Shown: positions 36,153 through 43,837 of the stretch, one piece after another
Numbering within the stretch: position 1 is the stretch's first letter
Layout of the letters: every line of letters begins with the position of its first letter
NCBI GenBank assembly: GCA_023413135.1
Contig: JAEZQK010000094.1
Location: 1 to 64,000, forward strand
Direction: 5' to 3'
Length of the DNA: 64,000 bases
From: Bacillota bacterium
GTDB taxonomy: Bacteria > Bacillota > Clostridia > Christensenellales > Aristaeellaceae
Translations under genes and position numbers: made by a program
Notes under the pieces: generated by a model
Seen by the model: the letters and a program-made list of their open reading frames with translations, nothing else
Database searches by the model: none
Told to the model about the DNA's origin: nothing

Positions 36153-36979
36153 TCCCCTTTCCCTTTACCTATTGGCAGCCGCAGACGCTTCAGGCAGCGG
36201 CGGATGCATTTAAAGACTGTACAGGCCGGGGAGAAAAGCCGCTGTACTATACCGGGGGCACGGAAATCATCACCATGGGGCGGGTAAGCAGCCTCACATT
36301 CGATGCCGTGATTGATTTGAAAGGTATCCCGGAGCTTTTTGGCCTCAAGCGGGAGGGGAGCCGGCTCATTCTTGGGGCTGCGGAAACGCTGAACAGCATT
36401 GCCTGCTGGAATGCTTTCCCGCTGCTCACGCAGTGTGGTGCCCGTGTGGCGGATCACACGGCCCAGTGCAAGATCACCCTGGGCGGCAACATTGCGGGAA
36501 CCATCATCTATCACGAAGCCGTATTGCCGCTGCTGCTGGCAAACGCCACAGCCGAGCTGTACGGTTTAAATAGCAAACGCTCTGTGGAAATATCCACACT
36601 GTTTTCGCCCGGGCTGAACCTTATGCCCGGCGAATTCTTTGTCCGTTTTTCCCTGGATGAGGGCAAGGCCTGCCTGCCCTTTGCACATGCCAAGTATGTG
36701 GACAGCGAAAAAATCGGCTATCCCCTGTTTACGCTGGCAGCCGTCCGGGAGAAGGATGGTATCGACGTTGCTGTCAGCGGATTGTATCCTTATCCTGTCA
36801 AACTGCAATTCCCGCCGCCTGAAACAACCTCGGACCCAAATCAAATAGAAAAGCAATTAAGCGGCCAATTGCAGGGGCAGCCGCTTTCCGATGTGCTGGG
36901 CTCAGGAGAATACCGCCTGTTCCGGTTGAAGGCCGCGCTTTTAGATATGATGGCTGAACTGAAGGGGGAAACGCATTGA
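36149..36979 (+). CDS. Molybdenum hydroxylase FAD-binding subunit (CoxM/XdhB-like)
   Basis: A 276-residue subunit that passes electrons through FAD. It starts MIPFPFTYWQPQTLQAAADA at an ATG overlapping the stop of the catalytic subunit (ATGA). YYTGGTEIITMGR is the first FAD-binding loop (usual GGTDL), and KITLGGNIAGTI the second (usual TIGGNIA). The C-terminal part fits the CO dehydrogenase flavoprotein C-terminal domain. Overlap on both sides shows tight coupling with its partner subunits. Confidence 0.88.
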   Translation: MIPFPFTYWQPQTLQAAADAFKDCTGRGEKPLYYTGGTEIITMGRVSSLTFDAVIDLKGIPELFGLKREGSRLILGAAETLNSIACWNAFPLLTQCGARVADHTAQCKITLGGNIAGTIIYHEAVLPLLLANATAELYGLNSKRSVEISTLFSPGLNLMPGEFFVRFSLDEGKACLPFAHAKYVDSEKIGYPLFTLAAVREKDGIDVAVSGLYPYPVKLQFPPPETTSDPNQIEKQLSGQLQGQPLSDVLGSGEYRLFRLKAALLDMMAELKGETH

Positions 36980-37458
36980 AAAAAATAGAGGGCAAAACCG
37001 TCATCACTCTGCGCGTCAACGGGCAGGATGTGGAAACCGCCGTATACCCCTTTCAAACGCTGCTGGATGTACTCCGGGACAGCCTGGGGCTTACGGGGGG
37101 AAAGCCCGGCTGCGAAAATGGGGATTGCGGCGCCTGCACGGTTTTGTGGGACGGGTGGCCCATGAAATCCTGCCTTTGTTTGGCGGTGGAAGCGACCGGC
37201 CATGAGATCGTCACCGTGGAGGGGCTTGAAAATACTTCCCTTCAGCAGGCGTTTACCGACCGTTTCGCCATGCAGTGCGGGTACTGCACGCCAGGCTTTG
37301 TCGTCAACGCCCATGCGCTTTTGTACCACCATCCCGACCCGGACGACTACACCATCGATTCCTGGATGCAATCGAACATCTGCCGCTGCACCTGCTACGA
37401 GGAGATCGGCGCGGCGCTCCGGGATGTCATTCAAAAATGCAAGGAGGTCAAGATGTGA
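36976..37458 (+). CDS. Molybdenum hydroxylase 2Fe-2S subunit (CoxS/XdhC-like small subunit)
   Basis: A 160-residue iron-sulfur protein with two [2Fe-2S] sites. The plant-ferredoxin-like N-terminus has GCENGDCGACTVLWDG with the first cluster, and the C-terminal four-helix part has MQCGYCTPGFVVNAHALL and NICRCTCYEEIGAAL with the second. In most relatives the last motif is CRCTGY; the extra Cys is a small change. The start is TTG, overlapping the stop of the FAD subunit and preceded by GAAGGGGG. Confidence 0.92.
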   Translation: MKKIEGKTVITLRVNGQDVETAVYPFQTLLDVLRDSLGLTGGKPGCENGDCGACTVLWDGWPMKSCLCLAVEATGHEIVTVEGLENTSLQQAFTDRFAMQCGYCTPGFVVNAHALLYHHPDPDDYTIDSWMQSNICRCTCYEEIGAALRDVIQKCKEVKM

Positions 37459-38111
37459 AAAAGAACGTTTCGGCGGTTTTGCTTTGGGGCGGCCTGTGGG
37501 GCATTTCAGAAGCGACGATCGGGTATCTTACGCACCTGCTTTTGCCGGGCATGGGCTGGATGTTTTACTTTCCCGCTGCCTACGGCTTTATGCGGGGGGC
37601 ATACAAACAAACGGGAAAGGCCTCGGTGGTGCTTGCCTGCGCCATCCTTTCCGCGTTAATCAAGCTCCTCAACTTGCCCATGACGCCGCGGTTGGATTAC
37701 GTGATCAACCCCGCCGTTTCCATCGTTCTGGAGGGGCTTGCGGTTGGCCTTGCGTTCCGCTGGATCTATGGAAAAAACCGGCCCATGATCCGCTATGGCC
37801 TGCTTCCCTTTTTGACAAGCGCCGCATGGCGGGGGCTGTATTTGATATACCTGCTTCTGGCTCCTAATTGGATCAGGGAAGTTTCCGTTCTGTACCAGCC
37901 CGACAAGCTTTTGAGCTTTGCCACGCTGGAGCTGATAGGCAACGGGCTGGTCATCGCCTTATGGTCCATGGGGTTGAGCCTGCTTATGAAAAGATTCAAA
38001 ACGCCCTTTGCCAAGCGCCTTGCCAACGGGCAGGGATTCTTCAACCGATCCTTAAGCGTCCTGTCCCTGGCATCCGTCTGCCTGGCAGTTGTATTGCAGT
38101 GGGTTTTCTAG
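37455..38111 (+). CDS. Integral membrane protein of unknown function
   Basis: A 218-residue protein from a GTG that overlaps the previous stop, with AGGAGG seven bases upstream, so it is the fourth gene of the molybdenum hydroxylase operon. It opens MKKNVSAVLLWGGLWGISEA (GTG read as Met) and has about six hydrophobic segments, for example GMGWMFYFPAAYGFMRGAY and FATLELIGNGLVIALWSMGL. No known transporter motif was recognised. The layout resembles substrate-binding (S) components of ECF importers, which are small membrane proteins with GLWG-like openings, but this is only a suggestion. Tight coupling implies a link to the hydroxylase substrate or cofactor. Confidence 0.65.
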   Translation: MKKNVSAVLLWGGLWGISEATIGYLTHLLLPGMGWMFYFPAAYGFMRGAYKQTGKASVVLACAILSALIKLLNLPMTPRLDYVINPAVSIVLEGLAVGLAFRWIYGKNRPMIRYGLLPFLTSAAWRGLYLIYLLLAPNWIREVSVLYQPDKLLSFATLELIGNGLVIALWSMGLSLLMKRFKTPFAKRLANGQGFFNRSLSVLSLASVCLAVVLQWVF

Positions 38112-38137
38112 CACGAAGTCAACAAACAAGCAACGTC

Positions 38138-38213
38138 GTAGGGGCGATTATCAATCGCCCGCCAAGTTTGGTGCCCTGTCCGCAACATGCGGGCGATTAC
38201 TAATCGCCCCTAC
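38138..38213. repeat. Fold-back repeat, GTAGGGGCGATTA type
   Basis: A 25-base arm starting GTAGGGGCGATTA at 38138 pairs with 38189-38213 with two mismatches. The 76-base unit is followed at once by more repeat DNA. Bases just before it (from 38115) resemble the left flank of the IS at 393-422. Confidence 0.75.
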
Positions 38214-38278
38214 ATCTACATAGCGTTTGTTGTTGCTTCTACCTATGCATAAGAGAGCCGGAAGGAAAGCCAATACAC

Positions 38279-38493
38279 TATTGGATTGTCAACTACAGAA
38301 GTAGGGGCGGGGCTCTACACCGCCCGCGGCGGTAGGTAATGTTTCTCATCGGGCGGAGCAGAGCCCCGCCCCTACAGTAGGTAATGTTTACCAACGGGCG
38401 GTTAAGAAGCCCCGCCCCTACGGCGTTGTTAGTTTATTGGTTTATCTGCCGGGGATTATGAAATTCGTAATTTCTGTAGTTGACAGACCAATA
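38279..38493. mobile_element. MITE-like element with 22-base terminal inverted repeats
   Basis: Bases 38279-38300 (opening TATTGGATTGTCAACTACAG) and 38472-38493 are inverted copies differing at two positions. The 215-base interior has no gene and contains a second inverted repeat (38301-38375, 16-base perfect arms beginning GTAGGGGCGGGG). Size, terminal repeats and lack of coding fit a miniature inverted-repeat element, but no parent transposase with these ends is in the window. Confidence 0.6.
38301..38375. repeat. Fold-back repeat, GTAGGGGCGGGG type
   Basis: GTAGGGGCGGGGCTCT (38301-38316) is the exact reverse complement of 38360-38375. The arms match the style of the element at 3388-3480. 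Confidence 0.75.
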
Positions 38494-38507
38494 TTTGCAG
38501 GTCTTCC

Positions 38508-40019
38508 TCAATTCTCAATGTTCTCCTTGGCCGCAGCGCTGGCCATGGCCCGTGACTTGGCTTTCTCCTCGCTCATCTGTCCGATGCTCTTGACGCCTAA
38601 GCGGGCTGCTCCTTTGTAGCCTTCCTTGGTGGGGATCAGGTTGCCCTTTGCGAACCGCTCTTGGGCTTGCTGTATTGCTTCCTTATATTGAGGCAGCCAT
38701 TCCGATTGGGCGATGAGCATCTCGTCGACCATCTGCCAGACTTCCGGCGGGTTGCAGACCGCGCCGGTAAGAGGATCGAGCAGCACAGCCTGTTTGAGCA
38801 GGTTGGCATCACCGGTTACCGCAGCCTTGACAGCCATACGCTGCACACTGACGGATTGTGCGCAAATCGCTGCACACCCCAGCGGCAGGTCGCCCACCCT
38901 AGGGATTTGCACACCATTGTAGTTGACATAACCCGGCACTTCAACAACGCAGTCGTCAGGCAGGTTGGATATAACCCCATTATTGATCACATTGAAGTGG
39001 CCTCTGTATGTACGGCCGGTTTCCAAGCCCTCAATGATATAGGAGCCGTGCTCACTGCCGCGGTCTGTACCGTTGTACTTCCTTGGAGGTTCTTTGAGCC
39101 AGTTGGGGAAATCTACCTCAAACCAGTTACGGCCTTCGGTACACACGCGCAGATAGCCCGCAGTTTCACCGTTTATCCAACTGATCCATGAGTCTTGCTG
39201 CACATCGATCCAGTTCATAAGTTCATCAGGGCGCTTCCTGTACCAGGCCAGATATTCGCTCAGGTGCCCGTTGGACTCGGTGGAGTAGTAGCCGAACCGG
39301 CGAAGAATGTCGATACGCACCTTTTCCGTACGGGACAGGTACTCGTCCTTCTCGAACGCGGGCAGGATTTTATCAAGCATGTCCTCTCCCTTATGTTTGA
39401 CGGAGATGTACCAGGTTTGATGGTTCAGCCCGGCACAAATAATGTCCAGTTCTTCTTTCTTATAGCCTAACGCCTTGGCAATCTGCTCGTGCCCATGCTG
39501 TACGCCATGGCATAAGCCGATGGTGTTTACGCCGCCATAGGTGTTGCAGGCCCAAGTCACCATAGCATTGGGGTTTGAGTAGTTCAAATGCAGCACATCA
39601 GGTGCGCACACTTCACGCATGTCCTTGCAGAAGTCCAGCATCGCCGCGATCACACGCTGGCCATACATAATGCCACCTACGCACAGCGTGTCGCCTACAC
39701 ACTGGTCCACCCCATACTTCAGTGGGATATTGACGTCTGTTGCAAACGCCTCCAGGCCGCCAATGCGCACGCTGTTGATGACATATTTGGCGCCCTTCAG
39801 CGCTTCTCGCCGGTTCGTTGTTGAAAAAATTTGAATTTTCAGACCGTTCTCATCAATATCGCGCTGGCACAGCTTGGTAACCATGTCCAGATTATGCTGG
39901 CTGATATCTGTGAACGCGATTTCGATATCATGAAACTCCGGAACGGAAAGGATATCCGTCAGCAATGCGCGGGTAAAGCCAAGGCTGCCCGCTCCAATAA
40001 ACGTTACTTTAAACGGCAT
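38508..40019 (-). CDS. Glycoside hydrolase family 4 alpha-galactosidase-like enzyme
   Basis: A 503-residue NAD- and metal-dependent glycosidase. The start MPFKVTFIGAGSLGFTRAL follows GGAGGAAG; the frame is open for 50 more codons upstream without a site. VTFIGAGSLGF binds NAD. LNYSNPNAMVTWA and GLCHGVQHGHEQ supply the metal-binding Cys and His, and AGLNHQTWYI the next catalytic segment. The CHG pattern groups it with alpha-galactosidase/alpha-glucuronidase members rather than the 6-phospho-glycosidases, which suggests an unphosphorylated substrate and agrees with import by the divergent ABC system. No signal peptide. Confidence 0.82.
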   Translation of the reverse strand: MPFKVTFIGAGSLGFTRALLTDILSVPEFHDIEIAFTDISQHNLDMVTKLCQRDIDENGLKIQIFSTTNRREALKGAKYVINSVRIGGLEAFATDVNIPLKYGVDQCVGDTLCVGGIMYGQRVIAAMLDFCKDMREVCAPDVLHLNYSNPNAMVTWACNTYGGVNTIGLCHGVQHGHEQIAKALGYKKEELDIICAGLNHQTWYISVKHKGEDMLDKILPAFEKDEYLSRTEKVRIDILRRFGYYSTESNGHLSEYLAWYRKRPDELMNWIDVQQDSWISWINGETAGYLRVCTEGRNWFEVDFPNWLKEPPRKYNGTDRGSEHGSYIIEGLETGRTYRGHFNVINNGVISNLPDDCVVEVPGYVNYNGVQIPRVGDLPLGCAAICAQSVSVQRMAVKAAVTGDANLLKQAVLLDPLTGAVCNPPEVWQMVDEMLIAQSEWLPQYKEAIQQAQERFAKGNLIPTKEGYKGAARLGVKSIGQMSEEKAKSRAMASAAAKENIEN

Positions 40020-40174
40020 ATATTCTTCCTCCATTTTTCTGATGATCCCAATATCTCTCAAAACTGTATTCAATGGCATCATAGTAACATCATTCAACTC
40101 AAAACACAAGTCGGACTGCATGTTGTTTCTGAATAAATTGTTTGGAGGAGTTAATGCATTTTTACACACAATAC

Positions 40175-40203
40175 TTGACTATTTCTTTACTGCAATGTAT
40201 GAT
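40175..40203 (+). promoter_or_regulatory. Promoter of the third sugar ABC operon
   Basis: TTGACT (40175-40180), a 17-base spacer and TATGAT (40198-40203) form a near-consensus promoter 45 bases before the binding-protein start. Confidence 0.8.
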
Positions 40204-40247
40204 ATATCCAACTTGTATCGTAAAACAAAATAAGGGAGGATGACTTA

Positions 40248-41909
40248 GTGAAAAAGGCGGCAAGGCAATTTCTTTCAGTGCTCGTGGTTATCATGATGTT
40301 ATTGTCAATGGTACCGGCGATGGCTGAACAAGCGGCCAAGGGAACCCGTGAGGCGCAGCCCATTCCCGAAGGCGACTGGAGTGCCCCCTATACGACCGTG
40401 GTAAACATCACCACCGTCAAGGGCACCGGTATGGACCAGGTTTTTGAAAATGGCGACGACCAGCGCAATAACCCCTGGACCCGCGCGTGGCAGGATAAGC
40501 TGGGCATCGAAGTAACCTACGACTGGATCGACGAGGGCAACACCCAGTACCCCACCAAGCTGAACATGACCATCGCCTCCGGCAACCTGCCGGACACATT
40601 CAAGTGCAACTATGTCCAGTTCCGCCAGTTGATGCAGGCGGGCCTTTTGATGGACATCACCGATTACTACAACAACAACACCTCCCAACGTGTTCGCGAC
40701 TACGAGAAGACCGACCCGGACACCATCAAGCTGACCACCGTGGACGGCCGCATCTATGGCATCCCGGCGTACTACTACGGCATCATCGATCAGCCCAAGG
40801 ATCTGTGGGTCCGCAAGGATTGGTACGAGGCGGCCGGCTCCCCGCAACTTAAGACGGTGGAGGACTTTGAGAACCTGGCCAAGAAGTTCATCGAGGAGCA
40901 CGGCGGATACGGCCTGGCCATCGAGAACAAGCTGGAGAACCTGTTCATGACGGGTCCGATGTTCGGCGTATACCTGGGCAACCCGGCCAACCCCAACGCG
41001 CAGTACTTCTGGTACAAGGATGAGACCGGCCGGATCAAGGCGGGCATCGCCCACAAGGAGTTCAAGACCGCGCTGACCCACTGGGCCAAGTGGTACGAGG
41101 ACGGCATCATCAGCCCGGACTTTGCCAATTTCGACGTCAACAAGATGATTCAGGACATTGTCAACGGCAAGGCCGGTATGCAGCCCCACTATCAGTGGCA
41201 GGGCTGGCACGTGGGCCCCAACCTGGTCGCTGCGCAGGGCAATGACGCCTACTTCATCCCCGTCCCGTTCCCGACCATCGACGGCTCCCAGGTGCTGGGC
41301 CAGGTCGGCTTCCCGAACAACGACATCATCGTGGTCAGCAAGACCTGCACGAACCCGGCCGCGGTCATGAAGCTGCTCAGCTTTACCGACCACGTCATGT
41401 TCGACCCCAGCACCAAGCTCACCGAGGAAGAGTTCAAAGGGTATACGGACGGCCAGCGTGAACATGTACCCGGCTCGGTGGAGATCATCGACCCGATGGC
41501 CGACATGATCCAGTTCGAGCATGTGCTCAAAGCGCTTAAGACCGGCGACACCTCAGACCTTTTTACCGCCGGTATGAAGAAGAAGTACGGCGACTCCATC
41601 AGCTGGCTGAACGAGAAGAATTCCGGCGGCCTGGGCGCGTACCTGCAGCAGGGCTTTGACGGCTGCTCGTACTACAACAGCAAGTTCCTCATCGACAACA
41701 ACTTCCTGAAGAAGACCGAAATGTGGGGTCCGCCGCCCGCGGAATTCGACAAAACGGTCAACACCATCGATATCATCCTGAACGGCGTCATGGAGATCAT
41801 TATGGGCGTACAGCCTGTGGAATACTATGATGAAGTGCTCGCCAACTGGTATGCCCAGGGCGGCCAGATCATGGAAGACGCGGTCAACGCGCAGTACGGC
41901 GGCAAATAA
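40248..41909 (+). CDS. LplA-like extracellular sugar-binding protein
   Basis: A 553-residue solute-binding protein starting at GTG after AAGGGAGG. The signal peptide is about 26 residues (AARQFLSVLVVIMMLLSMVP, cleavage after AMA). The mature part reads VVNITTVKGTGMDQVF, LNMTIASGNLPDTFKCNYVQ, LKTVEDFENLAKKFIEEHGG and DIVNGKAGMQPHYQW, the long LplA form. The codons are strongly biased to C and G at the third base, more than in neighbouring genes, which suggests very high expression. It is followed by a 13-bp hairpin and two permeases, and is divergent from the GH4 gene. Confidence 0.9.
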   Translation: MKKAARQFLSVLVVIMMLLSMVPAMAEQAAKGTREAQPIPEGDWSAPYTTVVNITTVKGTGMDQVFENGDDQRNNPWTRAWQDKLGIEVTYDWIDEGNTQYPTKLNMTIASGNLPDTFKCNYVQFRQLMQAGLLMDITDYYNNNTSQRVRDYEKTDPDTIKLTTVDGRIYGIPAYYYGIIDQPKDLWVRKDWYEAAGSPQLKTVEDFENLAKKFIEEHGGYGLAIENKLENLFMTGPMFGVYLGNPANPNAQYFWYKDETGRIKAGIAHKEFKTALTHWAKWYEDGIISPDFANFDVNKMIQDIVNGKAGMQPHYQWQGWHVGPNLVAAQGNDAYFIPVPFPTIDGSQVLGQVGFPNNDIIVVSKTCTNPAAVMKLLSFTDHVMFDPSTKLTEEEFKGYTDGQREHVPGSVEIIDPMADMIQFEHVLKALKTGDTSDLFTAGMKKKYGDSISWLNEKNSGGLGAYLQQGFDGCSYYNSKFLIDNNFLKKTEMWGPPPAEFDKTVNTIDIILNGVMEIIMGVQPVEYYDEVLANWYAQGGQIMEDAVNAQYGGK

Positions 41910-41935
41910 GGCTTAGCCGGTACGGGTAACAAACA

Positions 41936-41971
41936 GGATTCAGCGGCGGCAAATTCGTCGCCGCTGAATCC
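41936..41971 (+). terminator. Intercistronic terminator-like hairpin
   Basis: GGATTCAGCGGCG (41936-41948) pairs perfectly with 41959-41971 and is followed by TTTATTTTA, right before the ribosome binding site of the permease gene. It probably limits transcription of the permeases relative to the binding protein. Confidence 0.8.
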
Positions 41972-41992
41972 TTTATTTTAGGAGGAGCGACC

Positions 41993-42886
41993 ATGATTAA
42001 TCGACTGAAGAAGGACTGGCCATTTCACCTGCTGCTCCTTCCGGGCGTAATCCTGACGTTTATCTTTTCGTACCTGCCGATCTACGGAATCATCATGGCC
42101 TTCCAAGATTACAACCCGGGCCTTGGCTTCTGGGGTTCGCCCTGGGTCGGCCTGGAGAACTTTCAATTGGTCTTCTCAACGCCCCAGTTTTTAAGCTCCG
42201 TCTACAACACATTTTTTATTTCATTTTTCAAGATCTTTATTCAGACGATGTCATCCGTCGTATTCGCATTGCTGCTCAATGAACTGCGGGCAACCGGCGC
42301 GAAGCGGCTGTTTCAAACCATTGTATACATTCCGAACTTCATCTCCTGGGTCATCATGGCGGGTATCCTGATCAACCTGCTGGCATCGGACGGCATGGTG
42401 AACATGATGCTGAAGGTGATAGGTATCAAGCCGCTCCAATTCATTTCCAACCGGGGTGTGTTCCCCTGGACGATGATCCTTACCGACGTATGGAAAACAT
42501 TTGGCTTTGGTACGGTGGTATACCTGGCGTCCATTACGTCCATCGATCCGGAGCTCTATGAGGCTGCCGTCATCGACGGCGCCGGCCGTTGGAAGCAAAC
42601 GCTGTCCGTGACATTGCCGATGTTGTACCCGATCATCATTCTGATGACAGTTCTTGGTTTGGGCAACGTGCTCAATGCGGGCTTTGACCAGGTATACAAC
42701 CTGTACTCGCCCGCTGTCTATCCCACAGGCGATATCATCGATACCTTCGTCTACCGCCTCGGGCTTCAGAACGGCAAGTACGCCATCGGCACCGCGGTGG
42801 GCCTGTTCAAGAGCGTTGTCTCGTGTACGCTGATTTCGCTGTCGCTGTACACTGCCTATAAATTCGCGAATTACCGCGTGTTTTAA
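41993..42886 (+). CDS. LplB-like carbohydrate ABC permease
   Basis: Permease of 297 residues, ATG after AGGAGG. It opens MINRLKKDWPFHLLLLPGVI and contains GIIMAFQDYNPGLGFWGSPW, then the coupling loop ELYEAAVIDGAGRWKQTLSV. About six membrane segments. Partner of the following LplC-like permease and of the upstream binding protein. As with the other two sugar systems in the window, no ATPase gene is present. Confidence 0.92.
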   Translation: MINRLKKDWPFHLLLLPGVILTFIFSYLPIYGIIMAFQDYNPGLGFWGSPWVGLENFQLVFSTPQFLSSVYNTFFISFFKIFIQTMSSVVFALLLNELRATGAKRLFQTIVYIPNFISWVIMAGILINLLASDGMVNMMLKVIGIKPLQFISNRGVFPWTMILTDVWKTFGFGTVVYLASITSIDPELYEAAVIDGAGRWKQTLSVTLPMLYPIIILMTVLGLGNVLNAGFDQVYNLYSPAVYPTGDIIDTFVYRLGLQNGKYAIGTAVGLFKSVVSCTLISLSLYTAYKFANYRVF

Positions 42887-42898
42887 GGGGGTGACGAA

Positions 42899-43786
42899 AT
42901 GAAGGTTATGACAAGGGGACAGAAGATCTTCCGTGTGTTCAATTACACATTCATTATCCTGGTATGCCTGACATGCTTCCTTCCGTTGCTCAACACGCTG
43001 GCTGTTTCATTCAGCTCACCGGCAGCTGTTTCCACCGGTAAGGTCTACTTCTGGCCCAAGGGCTTCACGGTCATGGCATACGAGTTCGCCATGCAAAACG
43101 GCAAGTTCCTGCGCGCACTATGGGTGTCTGTCATGCGCTGCCTGCTGGGCGTAGCGATTAACCTGTTCATGATGGTCACGACCGCCTACCCGCTTTCCAA
43201 GGCCAAGGAGCGGTTCGGTGCGCGCAACTACTATATGGTATTCTATGTGATCACGATGCTGTTCGGAGGCGGCCTGATACCATACTACATTTTGGTAAAC
43301 CAGCTGGGCCTGATGAACAGCATTTGGTCATTGGTATTGCCACTGTCTGTACCTGTCTTCAACATGGTCATCCTGATGAACTTCATGCGCGGATTACCGT
43401 CTGAGCTTGAAGAGGCCGCCATGATCGACGGCGCGGGCCAGTTCCGCATATTGTTCAAGGTTATCCTTCCGGTACTGAAGCCCGCGCTGGCAACGGTCGG
43501 TTTGTTTTCTTTTGTATACCATTGGAATGACTGGTTCACCGGTGCGCTGTTCATGCACGACCCCAAGAACTACCCGTTGCAAACCTACCTGCAGACGCTG
43601 CTGACCAACTTCAACGATATGCTGCGCCAGTCCGGCTCGGATTACTACGCCCTGCTGGCGCGCATGAACGAGCAGACAGGCCGGGCCGCGCAGCTGTTCC
43701 TCGGCCTGATACCCACGTTGATCGTGTACCCGTTCCTGCAAAAGTACTTCACAACCGGGCTGGTAATGGGCAGCGTGAAGGGCTGA
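42899..43786 (+). CDS. LplC-like carbohydrate ABC permease
   Basis: Permease of 295 residues, start MKVMTRGQKIFRVFNYTF after AGGGGGTG. About six membrane segments (TFIILVCLTCFLPLLNTLAV first). The coupling loop is ELEEAAMIDGAGQFRILFKV and the tail QKYFTTGLVMGSVKG. It ends the transporter operon; adenine deaminase begins 52 bases later on the same strand. Confidence 0.92.
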   Translation: MKVMTRGQKIFRVFNYTFIILVCLTCFLPLLNTLAVSFSSPAAVSTGKVYFWPKGFTVMAYEFAMQNGKFLRALWVSVMRCLLGVAINLFMMVTTAYPLSKAKERFGARNYYMVFYVITMLFGGGLIPYYILVNQLGLMNSIWSLVLPLSVPVFNMVILMNFMRGLPSELEEAAMIDGAGQFRILFKVILPVLKPALATVGLFSFVYHWNDWFTGALFMHDPKNYPLQTYLQTLLTNFNDMLRQSGSDYYALLARMNEQTGRAAQLFLGLIPTLIVYPFLQKYFTTGLVMGSVKG

Positions 43787-43837
43787 GTGCTGGCCTACGC
43801 CTTCCCCCTTTTTTTCCGACCCCTCAAGGAGCCTTCC

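Larger units (their letters stand above)
38112..38507. other. Repeat-filled intergenic region
   Basis: These 396 bases between convergent genes contain no gene. They hold at least three inverted-repeat units: 38138-38213, 38301-38375, and an outer pair of 22-base inverted repeats at 38279-38300 and 38472-38493. A lone half-unit ending GCCCCGCCCCTAC lies near 38421. Pieces match the DNA left of the IS at the start of the window. Confidence 0.75.

Noticed and set aside
38112..38507. CRISPR array in the repeat-filled region
   Set aside because: The repeats are inverted pairs of unequal spacing with no regular unique spacers, and no cas genes are near.
40305..41522. A 405-codon minus-strand frame opposite the binding protein at 40.2 kb
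   Set aside because: It results from the strong third-base C/G bias of the real gene, which leaves the opposite frame open.
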